64,000 nt of DNA from Neobacillus citreus (GTDB taxonomy: Bacteria; Bacillota; Bacilli; Bacillales; Cytobacillaceae). Made by a program: the position numbers and the translations under genes. The notes under the pieces are model-generated. The model was not told the origin of the DNA. It was given only the letters and a program-made list of their open reading frames with translations, and did not search any database. How positions within the stretch are numbered: position 1 is the first letter of the stretch; each line of letters starts with the position of its first letter. The stretch lies in NCBI RefSeq assembly GCF_018343545.2, contig NZ_JAGYPE020000007.1, positions 64,513 to 128,512 of the forward strand, written 5' to 3'. Below, in pieces: positions 8,679 through 16,400 of this stretch.

Positions 8679-8748
8679 ACTCATGGAAGGAATACAACTT
8701 ATACTTGTTTACCAGCATGAATAACCCTTTTTGAAAGTGAGGCCAGAT

Positions 8749-9585
8749 ATGACACAGCGAAGAATCCCATACATCATCTTGGCTCCAGGATTGATTCTTT
8801 TGATTTTATTCTTGGTGTTACCGCTTATTACCGCCATTTACCCAACCTTCTTTGATGGAGGATTCACCTTGGCGAATTATACTTCGTTCTTCTTGGATGA
8901 TTATAATTTTGGTATTTTTTGGCGGACGATAAAAATTTCACTGATTGCAACATTGATTTGTGTAGTGCTAGGAGTTCCGACTGCCTACTATATTTCGAAA
9001 AGTCCAAAAAAATGGCGTGGCCTGTTAATGTCGATTACATTGTTTCCATTGTTAACGAATTCGGTTGTGCGAAGTTTTGCATGGATCACCATTTTGGGAC
9101 AAGACGGTATTCTAAATAATGCGTTAAAGGGCTTGGGGTTAATATCAAAACCACTTACCCTGCTTTATACGGAATTCGCCATTGTGATTGGCTCTGTGTA
9201 TCTCTTCTTGCCTTTAATGGTCATTACTTTAGTGGGGATATTAGAGAACATTGATTCAGAAATTATGGAAGCTGCAGAAACGTTAGGCGCCAATCGTTTG
9301 GTTGCTTTTATGAAGGTTATTCTGCCGTTAAGTGTGCCCGGAATTATTGTTGGGAGTATATTGGTTTTCACTGGAAGCATGACCGCTTATACTACCCCGC
9401 AATTATTAGGCGGAAACCGGAACATCATGCTAGCAACTTTCTTATATCAAAATGCGACTGCGTTAGGAAACTGGCAGGGTGCCAGTGTTATTGCTTTGAT
9501 TATGATTGTTGCGACTTTGATCGTGATGAAGCTGTTCAACTGGGTTGCGGGCCGCATGGATAAGAGAGGTGAGGCAAGTGCGTAA
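8749..9585 (+). CDS. ABC transporter permease, spermidine/putrescine type (PotB-like)
   Basis: 278 residues from ATG 8749 (AAGTGAGG upstream); in-frame TTG 8731 and GTG 8737 are poorer starts. About six membrane segments are visible, starting with IILAPGLILLILFLVLPLI. The cytoplasmic EAA loop that contacts the ATPase is clear (EAAETLGANRLVAFMKVILP). Architecture and length match PotB/PotC-type permeases of Fe3+/polyamine/opine importers. It is the first gene of an operon with a second permease (8-base overlap), ATPase and lipoprotein. The linked purine deaminases raise the possibility that the substrate is a purine or nucleoside-like compound rather than a polyamine; the sequence does not decide this. 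Confidence 0.88.
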   Translation: MTQRRIPYIILAPGLILLILFLVLPLITAIYPTFFDGGFTLANYTSFFLDDYNFGIFWRTIKISLIATLICVVLGVPTAYYISKSPKKWRGLLMSITLFPLLTNSVVRSFAWITILGQDGILNNALKGLGLISKPLTLLYTEFAIVIGSVYLFLPLMVITLVGILENIDSEIMEAAETLGANRLVAFMKVILPLSVPGIIVGSILVFTGSMTAYTTPQLLGGNRNIMLATFLYQNATALGNWQGASVIALIMIVATLIVMKLFNWVAGRMDKRGEASA

Positions 9586-10357
9586 AAATGTTGGTTTAAA
9601 AGTCTTTGCGGGTTTGGTTTTTGCGTTTTTGCTAGTACCTTTGCTGATCATTATCGTGACTTCTTTTGGAACGAATTCAACCATTCAATTTCCAATTAAA
9701 GGTTTTACCCTTGATTGGTACGGCAAGGTGTTTAGTAATGAAGCCTTTATGGACAGCTTTTTTCTCAGTCTAAAAGTAGCTTTTATTGCGACACTCTTGG
9801 CATTGATTATTGGCGTGCCAGCTGCCTATTCTTTGGCGCGTCATAAGGTTTTTGGACGAAATTGGATTAAGAGCTTCTTCCTTTCGCCAACAATCGTGCC
9901 TGGTTTGGTCGTTGGATATGCGATGTATCAATTTATTGTGATTAAGTTCCAATTCCCGATTATCCAAGGATTATTGTTAGGCCATTTCCTAATTTGCCTG
10001 CCATACGTAATCCGGGTTGTCGGCTCAACGATTGAGCAGTTAGATTTTTCAATTGAAGAGGTTTCATGGACGTTAGGCTGTACAAAATTACAGACGTTTA
10101 TCAAAGTAGTGCTGCCAAACATTACTTCGGGAATTTTTGCTTCCTTTATGCTTGCGTTCATTAACTCCTTTAACAATATTCCTGTTTCGCAGTTTTTATC
10201 AGGACCAGGTGTTACGATGCTGCCAACCAGCTTAATGAATTATATTGAATACAACTACGACCCATCGGTTTCGGCATTATCCGTTGTTTTAATGCTAGGG
10301 ACGATTGTTTTAATGTTCATTATTGAAAAAACATTAGGGTTAGCCAGTATTTCATAG
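9578..10357 (+). CDS. ABC transporter permease, PotC-like
   Basis: 259 residues from GTG 9578, which sits behind AGAGAGGTGAGG and overlaps the previous gene by 8 bases; a TTG frame from 9545 would lie deep inside the upstream gene. Six membrane segments are predicted. The EAA loop reads EEVSWTLGCTKLQTFIKVVLP. The N-terminus KNVGLKVFAGLVFAFLLVP is the first transmembrane helix. It should form a heterodimeric channel with the preceding permease. The overlap points to translational coupling and equal stoichiometry. Confidence 0.88.
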   Translation: MRKNVGLKVFAGLVFAFLLVPLLIIIVTSFGTNSTIQFPIKGFTLDWYGKVFSNEAFMDSFFLSLKVAFIATLLALIIGVPAAYSLARHKVFGRNWIKSFFLSPTIVPGLVVGYAMYQFIVIKFQFPIIQGLLLGHFLICLPYVIRVVGSTIEQLDFSIEEVSWTLGCTKLQTFIKVVLPNITSGIFASFMLAFINSFNNIPVSQFLSGPGVTMLPTSLMNYIEYNYDPSVSALSVVLMLGTIVLMFIIEKTLGLASIS

Positions 10358-10398
10358 GAACAGACAGAATACAACAGCGACGGGGGTAGAACAGCATA

Positions 10399-11439
10399 AT
10401 GTCCTATGTTGAATTAAAAGATATTCGTGTCAGTTATGATAACAAAGCTGACATATTAAAAGATTTAAATTTATCGATTGAAAAAGGAGAATTGGTCTCT
10501 TTATTAGGACCATCCGGATGCGGGAAAACAACCACTTTAAGGGTAATTGCCGGCCTAATTGAGCCAAATGACGGCGAGTTCGTGGTTGATAATCAAAACT
10601 TAACGAAAGTGCCCGTTCACAAGCGGGAATTTGGAATGGTCTTCCAAAGCTACGCCTTGTTTCCCCATCTAACAATTAAAGAAAATGTTGCATTCGGGTT
10701 GAAATTACGCAAGGAAAAAAAGCAAAATATTGAAAAAAAAGTAAGTGATATTTTAGCGATTACGGGATTAGAAGAGCTAGGCAATCGTTATCCTAAGCAG
10801 CTCTCAGGCGGGCAAAGACAGCGTGTAGCCTTAGCTCGAGCCTTAGTGATTGAACCGAAATTATTATTATTAGATGAACCACTCAGCAACCTGGATGCAA
10901 AATTGCGCCTGCAGATGCGGATTGAAATTAAACGGATCCAAAGCCAATTGGGGATTACATCCGTGTTTGTCACGCATGACCAAGAGGAGTGTTTTTCGAT
11001 TTCGGACAAGGTGGCCGTTATGAATAAAGGCGTGATCGAGCAGTTCGACACACCTGAAGAAATTTATAAAAACCCAAAAACGGAGTTTGTGGCCCGCTTT
11101 ATCGGGTTTGAGAACTTCTTTAAGCTAGTGCCTACCGAAGACTGGAAGTATAAAGCAGTTGATGGAACGGTCTTCGAAACCACCCGCCAATGGAGACCAG
11201 CAAAAGGTACAGGAACCATTCGTCCAGATGATATTGAGATTGGGGAAGGTACCGCGCCAAATACCAACAATGCGGTATCAGGAAAGATAAAGGTCCGGAC
11301 GTTCCTGGGCAAGTCCTACCAATATGAGGTAGAAACCCCGATTGGAACATTACGGGCAAATAAAGCGGATGATGTCATCTACCAAGTTGGAGACACAGTT
11401 ACATTATCCATCCCTGCTCACAAGCTAATCATAGTTTAA
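10399..11439 (+). CDS. ABC transporter ATP-binding protein, PotA/FbpC type
   Basis: 346 residues with a complete nucleotide-binding domain: Walker A GPSGCGKTT near residue 39, Q-loop VFQSYALFPH, signature LSGGQRQRVALARAL, Walker B LLLLDEPLSNLD and the switch histidine in VFVTHDQEE. Residues from about 240 form a TOBE-type beta-barrel regulatory domain typical of polyamine/iron/maltose importers. It follows the second permease after 41 bases and energises transport through the two permeases. All catalytic residues are intact. Confidence 0.92.
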   Translation: MSYVELKDIRVSYDNKADILKDLNLSIEKGELVSLLGPSGCGKTTTLRVIAGLIEPNDGEFVVDNQNLTKVPVHKREFGMVFQSYALFPHLTIKENVAFGLKLRKEKKQNIEKKVSDILAITGLEELGNRYPKQLSGGQRQRVALARALVIEPKLLLLDEPLSNLDAKLRLQMRIEIKRIQSQLGITSVFVTHDQEECFSISDKVAVMNKGVIEQFDTPEEIYKNPKTEFVARFIGFENFFKLVPTEDWKYKAVDGTVFETTRQWRPAKGTGTIRPDDIEIGEGTAPNTNNAVSGKIKVRTFLGKSYQYEVETPIGTLRANKADDVIYQVGDTVTLSIPAHKLIIV

Positions 11440-11491
11440 TAGACAATAAAATTATTAATAAAAATACATCTAAGAAATGGGGACATGAAAA

Positions 11492-12547
11492 ATGAAAAAG
11501 ACAATAGGTTTAGTAGGTTTAACTCTTGCGGCTGCTAGTGTACTGGCTGCATGCGGCGGCGGCAGCACTGCAAGCAAGGAAAAACCAAAAACATTAGTAA
11601 TCTCAACTTTTGGTTTGGAAGAAGATAAGATGCAGGAAGATGTCTTCAAACCATTTGAGAAAAAATATAATGTAGACATTGTGTTAGAAACAGGTACAAG
11701 CTCTGAGCGTTTAACAAAGCTTAAAAGCAATCCAAACTCAACGGTGGATGTAATTGAATTGTCCCAATCCAATGCGGCTGACGGTGTAGCAGCAGGTCTT
11801 TTTGAAAAAGTAGACAGCTCCAAGGTGCCAAATATGGACAACTTAATCGATAGTGCAAAAGAATTAGCTGCAGATGGTTCTGGTCCTGCTTACACGTTAA
11901 ACAGTATCGGAATTGTCTATAATAAGAAGACAGCAGGGAAAGAAATCAAAGAATGGAATGATTTATGGGATCCTTCTTTGAAAGGGAAAATTTCCATTCC
12001 TGACATTGCGACTACCTTTGGCCCGGCCATGCTTTATTTAGGAAGTAATCACGAAAATACTGAGATTTCAAAGGATAATGGTAAGGCAGCGCTTAAAGGG
12101 ATTACTGATATAGCACCAAACGTGGTAAAAACGTATAGCAAATCATCCGATTTGGCCAACATGTTCCAATCAGGAGAAATCACAGCAGCGGTTGTCGGCG
12201 ACTTTGCTGTTCCGATGATTACCGAATCTAATCCAGATGTCGCTTATGTTGTACCGCAATCTGGGACTTACGCCAACTTTAACACTATCAATATCAACAA
12301 AAATTCTAAAAATAAAGATTTAGCTTATAAGTATATCAACTGGAGATTAAGCCAGGAAGTTCAAGAAAAAACTGCCGTTTCTCTAAATGAAGCGCCAACC
12401 AATAAAAAGGTAGAGCTAAACGAAGAAACAGCAAAAAATAAAACATATGGTGATGTGGCAGCTCGTACAAAGAAAGTGGATTCACTATTAGTCAATAAGA
12501 ACCTTGAATCTTGGATCAATCAGTGGAATAGAATTTTGAACAAATAG
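11492..12547 (+). CDS. Extracellular substrate-binding lipoprotein, PotD/Fe3+-type
   Basis: 351 residues. The signal peptide ends in a lipobox with Cys21 (SVLAAC), followed by a Gly/Ser linker, so the mature protein is membrane-anchored outside the cell. The body is a periplasmic-binding-protein fold of the spermidine/putrescine/Fe3+ cluster: LVISTFGLEEDKMQEDVFKP near the start, SIGIVYNKK at the hinge region, and a SQEVQEKTAVSLNEAPTN ligand-side segment. It is the ligand-capturing part of the importer encoded upstream. The ligand is not evident; the purine deaminases downstream hint at a purine-like compound. Confidence 0.87.
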   Translation: MKKTIGLVGLTLAAASVLAACGGGSTASKEKPKTLVISTFGLEEDKMQEDVFKPFEKKYNVDIVLETGTSSERLTKLKSNPNSTVDVIELSQSNAADGVAAGLFEKVDSSKVPNMDNLIDSAKELAADGSGPAYTLNSIGIVYNKKTAGKEIKEWNDLWDPSLKGKISIPDIATTFGPAMLYLGSNHENTEISKDNGKAALKGITDIAPNVVKTYSKSSDLANMFQSGEITAAVVGDFAVPMITESNPDVAYVVPQSGTYANFNTININKNSKNKDLAYKYINWRLSQEVQEKTAVSLNEAPTNKKVELNEETAKNKTYGDVAARTKKVDSLLVNKNLESWINQWNRILNK

Positions 12548-12559
12548 TTTGGGTTAGGA

Positions 12560-12592
12560 AAAGGGCTGAGGATCATCTTGGCCCTTTTTCTT
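12560..12592 (+). terminator. Intra-operon terminator between binding protein and adenine deaminase
   Basis: AAAGGGC (12560-12566) pairs with GCCCTTT (12581-12587), followed by TTCTTT. It probably reduces read-through into the deaminase genes relative to the transporter. Confidence 0.6.
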
Positions 12593-12622
12593 TAGCGGTT
12601 GATCTAAAGGAGGGAATGGGAA

Positions 12623-14326
12623 ATGAAAGCTGATTTAGTCATTATAAATGGACAAGTTTTTAACACGTTTACGAAAAAGTTTGAACAGAAAAATGTGTAC
12701 ATTGTTAAGGATAAATTTTATTATTTGACAGCTGACGAAGTGGAGAATTTCCAGGCTGGTGATGTAGTCGATGCAAGAGGTCAGTATTTGGTCCCAGGCT
12801 TAATGGATATTCATATGCACATTGAAAGCTCTATGACGTCCCCTGCCATTTTTTCAGAGGCTGTCCTAACCCATGGAGTGACAACCGTTGTGGCTGATGC
12901 TCACGAGATTGCCAATGTGTTTGGCATGGAAGGGCTGGAGGCGTTTTTTGCCCAGCCGAGTGTCATGGATATTTTCTATGCGATTCCTTCCTCTGTTCCT
13001 TCGACGACCCCAGAGCTGGAAACGACTGGCGGTTATATTGGTGTTGAAGAAGTGAAGCAGCTCCTCAAGCATCCGAAAGTAATCGCTTTAGGGGAAGCAA
13101 TGGACTTCAATGGCATTGTCAATCAACAGGATTCCTTGATTCGGCAGATTTTACGCGTTGTTCAAACGGAGAGGCCAGCTATGCCTTTGGAAGGACATGT
13201 GCCGCGTGTTTCGGATTTGGAATTGGCCAAATTTTTATATGCGGGCATTACCGCTGACCACACCCATCAGTCGCCCCAATCGATTTATGAGAAAATCACC
13301 GGCGGGATGTTTTTAGAATTTCAAAAGAAATCAATAACGCCGGAAAATATGCGTGTTATTGTGGAAAATCAATTCTATGAATATATGGCTATCATTACAG
13401 ATGATGTGATGGCGGACGACTTGCTTGAAGGACATTTGGATGCAAACGTACGTTTAGCCATTTCATGCGGCATGCCGGCAGAACAGGCGCTATACTGTGC
13501 TACCTATACCCCTGCAAGACGGATGGGATTCCAGGACCGCGGTGCTATTGTCCCGGGGTTTAAAGCCGATTTTCTATTAGTAGATGATGTGGAAACCCTG
13601 GATATTGCGGCAGTTTATAAGGATGGAAAATTGGTACACGAGCGGGGAAATGCAATCAAGTATCCAGCAGTGGAACCTGCTTTTCCTGAGCACTTCTATC
13701 AATCCATACATTGTCGGGAACTGACTTTAGAGGATTTGCGGATCAAGGTGAATTCGGCTGAAAAGGCTGTCGTCAACGTGATGCAAATTTCCGAAGTGGG
13801 TACCTTTACCGAACATGTACAACGGGAGATGGCTGTTAAAGATGGCTATTTAGATTGGGAGAATAGCGGGCTGGCCTTAATTGTAGTAATGGAACGGTAT
13901 GGGAAAACAGGGAACATCGCCTATGGATTTGTTGAGAATGCTTTATCTGAAAAAGGAGCTGTAGCCACTACTTGGGCACATGATCATCATAATTTGATGG
14001 TAATGGGGACGAGTGCGTCAGATATACTTGCAGCACAGAAACAATTATTGGACATGCAAGGCGGATACGTCGTGACACAAGCGGGACAGGTGAAAGCGGT
14101 ATGCCCATTGCCAGTCGGTGGGATTATCAGCGATGCACCGATTCAAGAATTAGGTCAGCGACTAAAGGAAGTACGTCAAGCAATGATTACCTTAGGCTAT
14201 CGCAACAGTAATGAGATCATGTCTTTTTCAACTTTGTCTTTGCCGGTTTCACCTGCTATCAAAATTACTGACAAAGGGATGATGAATGTACGTTCGCAAA
14301 TGATGATCCCATTGGTGGAGGATTGA
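12623..14326 (+). CDS. Adenine deaminase
   Basis: 567 residues, the usual length of bacterial adenine deaminases (adenine + H2O to hypoxanthine + NH3). The amidohydrolase metal site is visible: [10 protein letters not shown] near residue 63, GEAMDF, EGHVPRV and DHTHQS. The family-specific C-terminal domain ends with [13 protein letters not shown] and PLPVGGI. The start ATG follows AAAGGAGGGA. It lies in an operon with an importer and an MtaD-like deaminase, so the group may bring in and salvage adenine-type purines to hypoxanthine. It is closer in look to the Ade/YerA amidohydrolase group than to adenosine deaminases. Confidence 0.88.
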   Translation: MKADLVIINGQVFNTFTKKFEQKNVYIVKDKFYYLTADEVENFQAGDVVDARGQYLVPGLMDIHMHIESSMTSPAIFSEAVLTHGVTTVVADAHEIANVFGMEGLEAFFAQPSVMDIFYAIPSSVPSTTPELETTGGYIGVEEVKQLLKHPKVIALGEAMDFNGIVNQQDSLIRQILRVVQTERPAMPLEGHVPRVSDLELAKFLYAGITADHTHQSPQSIYEKITGGMFLEFQKKSITPENMRVIVENQFYEYMAIITDDVMADDLLEGHLDANVRLAISCGMPAEQALYCATYTPARRMGFQDRGAIVPGFKADFLLVDDVETLDIAAVYKDGKLVHERGNAIKYPAVEPAFPEHFYQSIHCRELTLEDLRIKVNSAEKAVVNVMQISEVGTFTEHVQREMAVKDGYLDWENSGLALIVVMERYGKTGNIAYGFVENALSEKGAVATTWAHDHHNLMVMGTSASDILAAQKQLLDMQGGYVVTQAGQVKAVCPLPVGGIISDAPIQELGQRLKEVRQAMITLGYRNSNEIMSFSTLSLPVSPAIKITDKGMMNVRSQMMIPLVED

Positions 14327-14330
14327 GAAA

Positions 14331-15662
14331 TTGAAGATAGTTATTAAAAACGCTTGGATATTAACAATGAATGAAAAGATGGAGCAGTTTCAAGACGGCT
14401 ATTTAGTAGTAGACGATGGTAAAATTATAGAGGTTGGTCCAATGAATTTACTGCCAAAGGGGCTGGCTTTCGACCAAGGTTTTGATGCCAGAGGGGCGAT
14501 TTTACTGCCGGGTATGGTCAATACGCATACTCATATCGGGATGATTCCGTTTCGTTCCTTAGGTGATGACTATCATGACCGGCTGCGCCGTTTCTTATTT
14601 CCGTTAGAAAATGAATGTATGAATGAACAGCTTGCCTATACGAGCGGAAAATATGCGATTGCCGAAATGCAGCTTGCAGGTGTAACAACCTTCTTTGATA
14701 TGTATTATTTTGAGCAGCAATTGGCAGAAGCCGCAGAAGAAATGCATAGCCGCGGCCTTTTGGCTGAAACAGTCATTGACTCCGTAACGGTCGATGTGCC
14801 GGTGCCAATGGGCGGCTTGCAATACGCCGAAGGGTTTCTGCCAAGATGGCATGGAAATATCAGGATTCGGGCAACGGTAGCACCGCATGCCCCTTACACG
14901 AACACCATTGAAGTGCTCCAGCAAGCGGATGCTTTGTCTCAAAGGTACAATGTGCCGTGGATGATGCATGTCAGTGAAATGGATTTTGAAATGGAGAAGT
15001 ATCGTAAAGAACGCAATCAAACGCCGATTGAATTTTTAGAAGAGATCGGTGTGCTAAGCTCAAGGCTGGTAGCTGCCCACTGTATTCATTTGTCTGATCA
15101 TGATATTGAATTGCTGAAGCGGTATGATGTAAAGGTTGCTCATTGTATCGGCGCCAATACAAAATCGGCTAAAGGTGTGGCCCGTGTCCAGGATTTATTG
15201 TCTGCGGGTGTGACAGTTGGGTTGGGAACAGATGGCCCAAGCAGTGGGAATACGCTCGATTTATTCAGCCAAATGCGCTTGTTTGCGAATTTCCATAAAA
15301 CTATTTTACAGGATCGCGGTGCCTTCCCAGCGGAAGAGATTGTGAAGTTAGCGACGATCGGGGGAGCGAAGGTTTTAGGTATGAAGGAGCAAATTGGCTC
15401 TATCGAGGCAGGGAAACAAGCTGACTTCATTCTGGTAGAAGTTGATTCAGTCAATATGTTTCCTATTTTTGATCCGTATAGTGTTTTGGTGTACTCTGCA
15501 AATGCCGGAAATGTAAGAGATGTATTCATCGATGGAAAGCAAGTTGTGGCAGAAAAACAATTAGTAAATTTTGATCTAATGAAATTAAGAGCAGAGCTTA
15601 CTTCAGCCATGGAGGAATGTGGATTTAAAAGAAAGGCACTAAAAGCAATGGAGGGAAAATAG
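14331..15662 (+). CDS. Amidohydrolase, methylthioadenosine/S-adenosylhomocysteine deaminase-like (MtaD)
   Basis: 443 residues from TTG 14331, 4 bases after the adenine deaminase stop and behind GGTGGAGGAT. Metal ligands of the ATZ/TRZ-like amidohydrolases are visible: NTHTHIGMIPFRS, HVSEMDFE, AAHCIHLSD and GLGTDGPSSGNTLD. Length and motifs fit MtaD and related aminopurine deaminases (5'-methylthioadenosine or SAH to the inosine form). A related deaminase acting on another aminopurine or on guanine is possible. Coupling with adenine deaminase suggests the operon handles several adenine derivatives. Confidence 0.78.
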   Translation: MKIVIKNAWILTMNEKMEQFQDGYLVVDDGKIIEVGPMNLLPKGLAFDQGFDARGAILLPGMVNTHTHIGMIPFRSLGDDYHDRLRRFLFPLENECMNEQLAYTSGKYAIAEMQLAGVTTFFDMYYFEQQLAEAAEEMHSRGLLAETVIDSVTVDVPVPMGGLQYAEGFLPRWHGNIRIRATVAPHAPYTNTIEVLQQADALSQRYNVPWMMHVSEMDFEMEKYRKERNQTPIEFLEEIGVLSSRLVAAHCIHLSDHDIELLKRYDVKVAHCIGANTKSAKGVARVQDLLSAGVTVGLGTDGPSSGNTLDLFSQMRLFANFHKTILQDRGAFPAEEIVKLATIGGAKVLGMKEQIGSIEAGKQADFILVEVDSVNMFPIFDPYSVLVYSANAGNVRDVFIDGKQVVAEKQLVNFDLMKLRAELTSAMEECGFKRKALKAMEGK

Positions 15663-15763
15663 GATTAGAGTTGGTTGGTAACTCCCCTTGCTGCATTATC
15701 AAACGTATCTACAATCAGTGGTCGACACATGTAGAATGTGGGGCGCAACTCATTTTAAAGAAA

Positions 15764-15792
15764 GGCAACTAACCTGGGGAGTTGCCTTTTTT
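15764..15792 (+). terminator. Intrinsic terminator after the deaminase operon
   Basis: GGCAACT (15764-15770) pairs with AGTTGCC (15780-15786), then six T. An upstream segment, GGTAACTCCCC (15677-15687), can pair with the terminator's 3' side GGGGAGTTGCC (15776-15786), so an alternative fold exists. Confidence 0.8.
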
Positions 15793-15922
15793 CTATTTCT
15801 AACTAAATTTCACCGGTTATGATTAATTCAAAAAGGTTGAGATATGGCAGTGAAACGGATTAGTTTTTGGTGAAATGTGGTATCCTGTTGTTAGGAAATA
15901 AGAGATTAAAGGAGAGATGAAA

Positions 15923-16387
15923 ATGTCCTATATCGTTGATTTTAAAAATGTGTCTACAGTGGGTTTAGAGTCCTCACCGGTAGCAGAAGCGCTTGCTGGT
16001 TTACGTGCTAATGAAGCCCGTTACTTTATGAACAAATACAAGCATGAATTTACGGTCGTACCAGCTAGCGAAAGCGGGGAGACCCTTGATTATGTGAACC
16101 GAATTTTGAAAGAAGAACGTGATATTGAGTTTGCCGCTAAACCTTTAGAGACGTCGCGTTTTCAAGTGGAAAATATCGATTGGACTTATGTCTTTTATGA
16201 GGATGGTCTTTCGGTCAACGTCCTGTATACAGTTGATAATCCTAAGAAGCGGGCTGTTGGTTTTAAGCTTTCTGAGGGGATGGAGGTACCAGAGGAGTTA
16301 GAAGGGAAGTTTAAGTTTGCTAGGCAGAAGTCTAAACTAGCTGGAACAATTCGTGGCTCGTTTTTTGTAATTAAAGGTGAATATTAG
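15923..16387 (+). CDS. Hypothetical cytosolic protein, 154 residues
   Basis: Start at ATG 15923 because AAAGGAGAG lies 7 bases upstream; the ATG at 15917 is too close. There is no signal peptide, membrane segment or known motif. It opens with a strand and helix (SYIVDFKNVSTVGLESSPVA) and ends in a beta-rich region with many charged residues. I do not recognise the family; the length and compact look suggest a stand-alone Bacillaceae protein. It precedes the sigma/anti-sigma fusion gene by 13 bases on the same strand, so the two may share a message. Confidence 0.72.
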   Translation: MSYIVDFKNVSTVGLESSPVAEALAGLRANEARYFMNKYKHEFTVVPASESGETLDYVNRILKEERDIEFAAKPLETSRFQVENIDWTYVFYEDGLSVNVLYTVDNPKKRAVGFKLSEGMEVPEELEGKFKFARQKSKLAGTIRGSFFVIKGEY

Positions 16388-16400
16388 GGGGAACACGTTT

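Noticed and set aside
8678..8749. Purine riboswitch before the transporter/deaminase operon
   Set aside because: Only about 70 bases of leader and none of the conserved purine-aptamer junction sequences or a terminator fold.
14604..15020. 138-codon reverse frame inside the MtaD-like gene
   Set aside because: Shadow of a well-supported gene; no recognisable domain and no ribosome site.
15140..15610. 156-codon reverse frame inside the MtaD-like gene
   Set aside because: Anti-sense shadow; the + strand protein has complete metal motifs there.
15663..15922. T-box or known riboswitch
   Set aside because: No T-box sequence or other conserved aptamer core seen; only the alternative pairing noted in the findings.
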